Assembly (NCBI GenBank): GCA_010279815.1
Contig: QEOQ01000206.1
Span: 1,339,628 to 1,403,627, forward strand
DNA: 64,000 nucleotides
Reading direction: 5' to 3'
Origin: Brachionus plicatilis
Lineage: Eukaryota; Rotifera; Eurotatoria; Ploima; Brachionidae
Shown here: positions 63,692 to 64,000 of the stretch, piece by piece
Position numbering within the stretch: the first letter of the stretch is position 1
Layout: each line of letters opens with the position of its first letter
The notes under the pieces: model-generated
What the model saw: only the letters and a program-made list of their open reading frames with translations
The model's database searches: none
Told to the model about the DNA's origin: nothing
Made by a program: the position numbers and the translations under genes

Positions 63692-64000
63692 GAAGATTTC
63701 AGGCTCAATTTCTGGCAGTGGCTTTAAATTAAAAGAATTTATAAAATAATGATCTTTCATATCAATAAAAACCCTTGTTCCCTTTAAAAATTCTTATAGA
63801 ATATTTCTTTAAGATGATTTATTATGAATAAAAAAAGAAAGATAAATATTTAAATGAAGAGGTCTAAATCTAACAAAACTTATTAAGTATTTTCAAAAAA
63901 AAATATTTCATGGATAATATTAAAATATATTTTAAAAAAATTAAAAAAAATAAATTTATTCATATAATTTTATCCAAATTTTTAATTTTTACAATTAAAA
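63692..64000. other. right edge of window, nothing recognised
   Basis: AT-rich sequence with no supported feature. Confidence 0.4.

Noticed and set aside
1..64000. CRISPR arrays, operons, ribosome binding sites
   Set aside because: Spliced nuclear genes and a eukaryotic tRNA make these inapplicable, and no regularly spaced repeat array is present.

Overview
The window is animal nuclear DNA. It is very AT-rich and has short GT-AG introns (often 45-60 bp), metazoan gene families, a nuclear tRNA-Glu gene and a dense load of decayed non-LTR retrotransposons, Tc1/mariner relatives and hairpin elements. Compact intron-bearing genes of this kind in an AT-rich genome would suit a small lophotrochozoan. 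A monogonont rotifer is my best guess, from general style only; no marker in the window proves it.

Layout. 33-8471 (+) is the 3' part of a NACHT/WD-repeat (NWD1/NWD2-like) gene in six exons. Its first visible intron holds a tRNA-Glu(CTC) gene and an inverted half-copy of that tRNA. Its last intron (2.95 kb) holds a dead reverse-transcriptase remnant and one copy of a repeat shared with the tRNA intron. 8.6-12.4 kb is repeat-rich spacer with a 5'-truncated LINE. 12471-16444 (+) is a full TBC1D5 orthologue in 11 exons (785 codons in my model), followed by a small Tyr/Ser/Gly-rich repeat protein gene (16725-17441, +). 18839-24310 (-) is a seven-exon immunoglobulin-superfamily receptor with five Ig domains, one FnIII domain, one membrane segment and a long Ser-rich tail; it looks like a Turtle/IGSF9 relative. 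24.3-42.1 kb is almost gene-free, with one possible EF-hand exon. 42.1-57.5 kb is a transposon graveyard with several layers of nesting. 59316-60410 (-) is an intact sphingolipid delta-4 desaturase (DEGS1-type) gene. A nearly identical 5'-truncated copy of its 3' end lies 2.6 kb away, joined to a dead LINE. The right end has another LINE fragment (62.1-62.8 kb) and a compact cluster of perfect hairpins (63515-63691).

The host genes are functionally unrelated: a signalling NTPase, a Rab GAP of the retromer/autophagy system, a neural-type adhesion receptor and a ceramide-pathway enzyme. There is no operon logic. The exon models were built by hand from splice signals and reading phase. The NWD-like, TBC1D5, Ig-receptor and DEGS1 models all close in frame with canonical GT-AG borders, which is the main support for them.

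The most interesting items are the intronic tRNA with its inverted partner, the desaturase copy that ends where the parent mRNA should be polyadenylated, the 28-bp direct repeats bounding a 6.1-kb composite block, the LINE inserted inside a mariner terminal repeat, and the multi-hairpin block near 63.6 kb.
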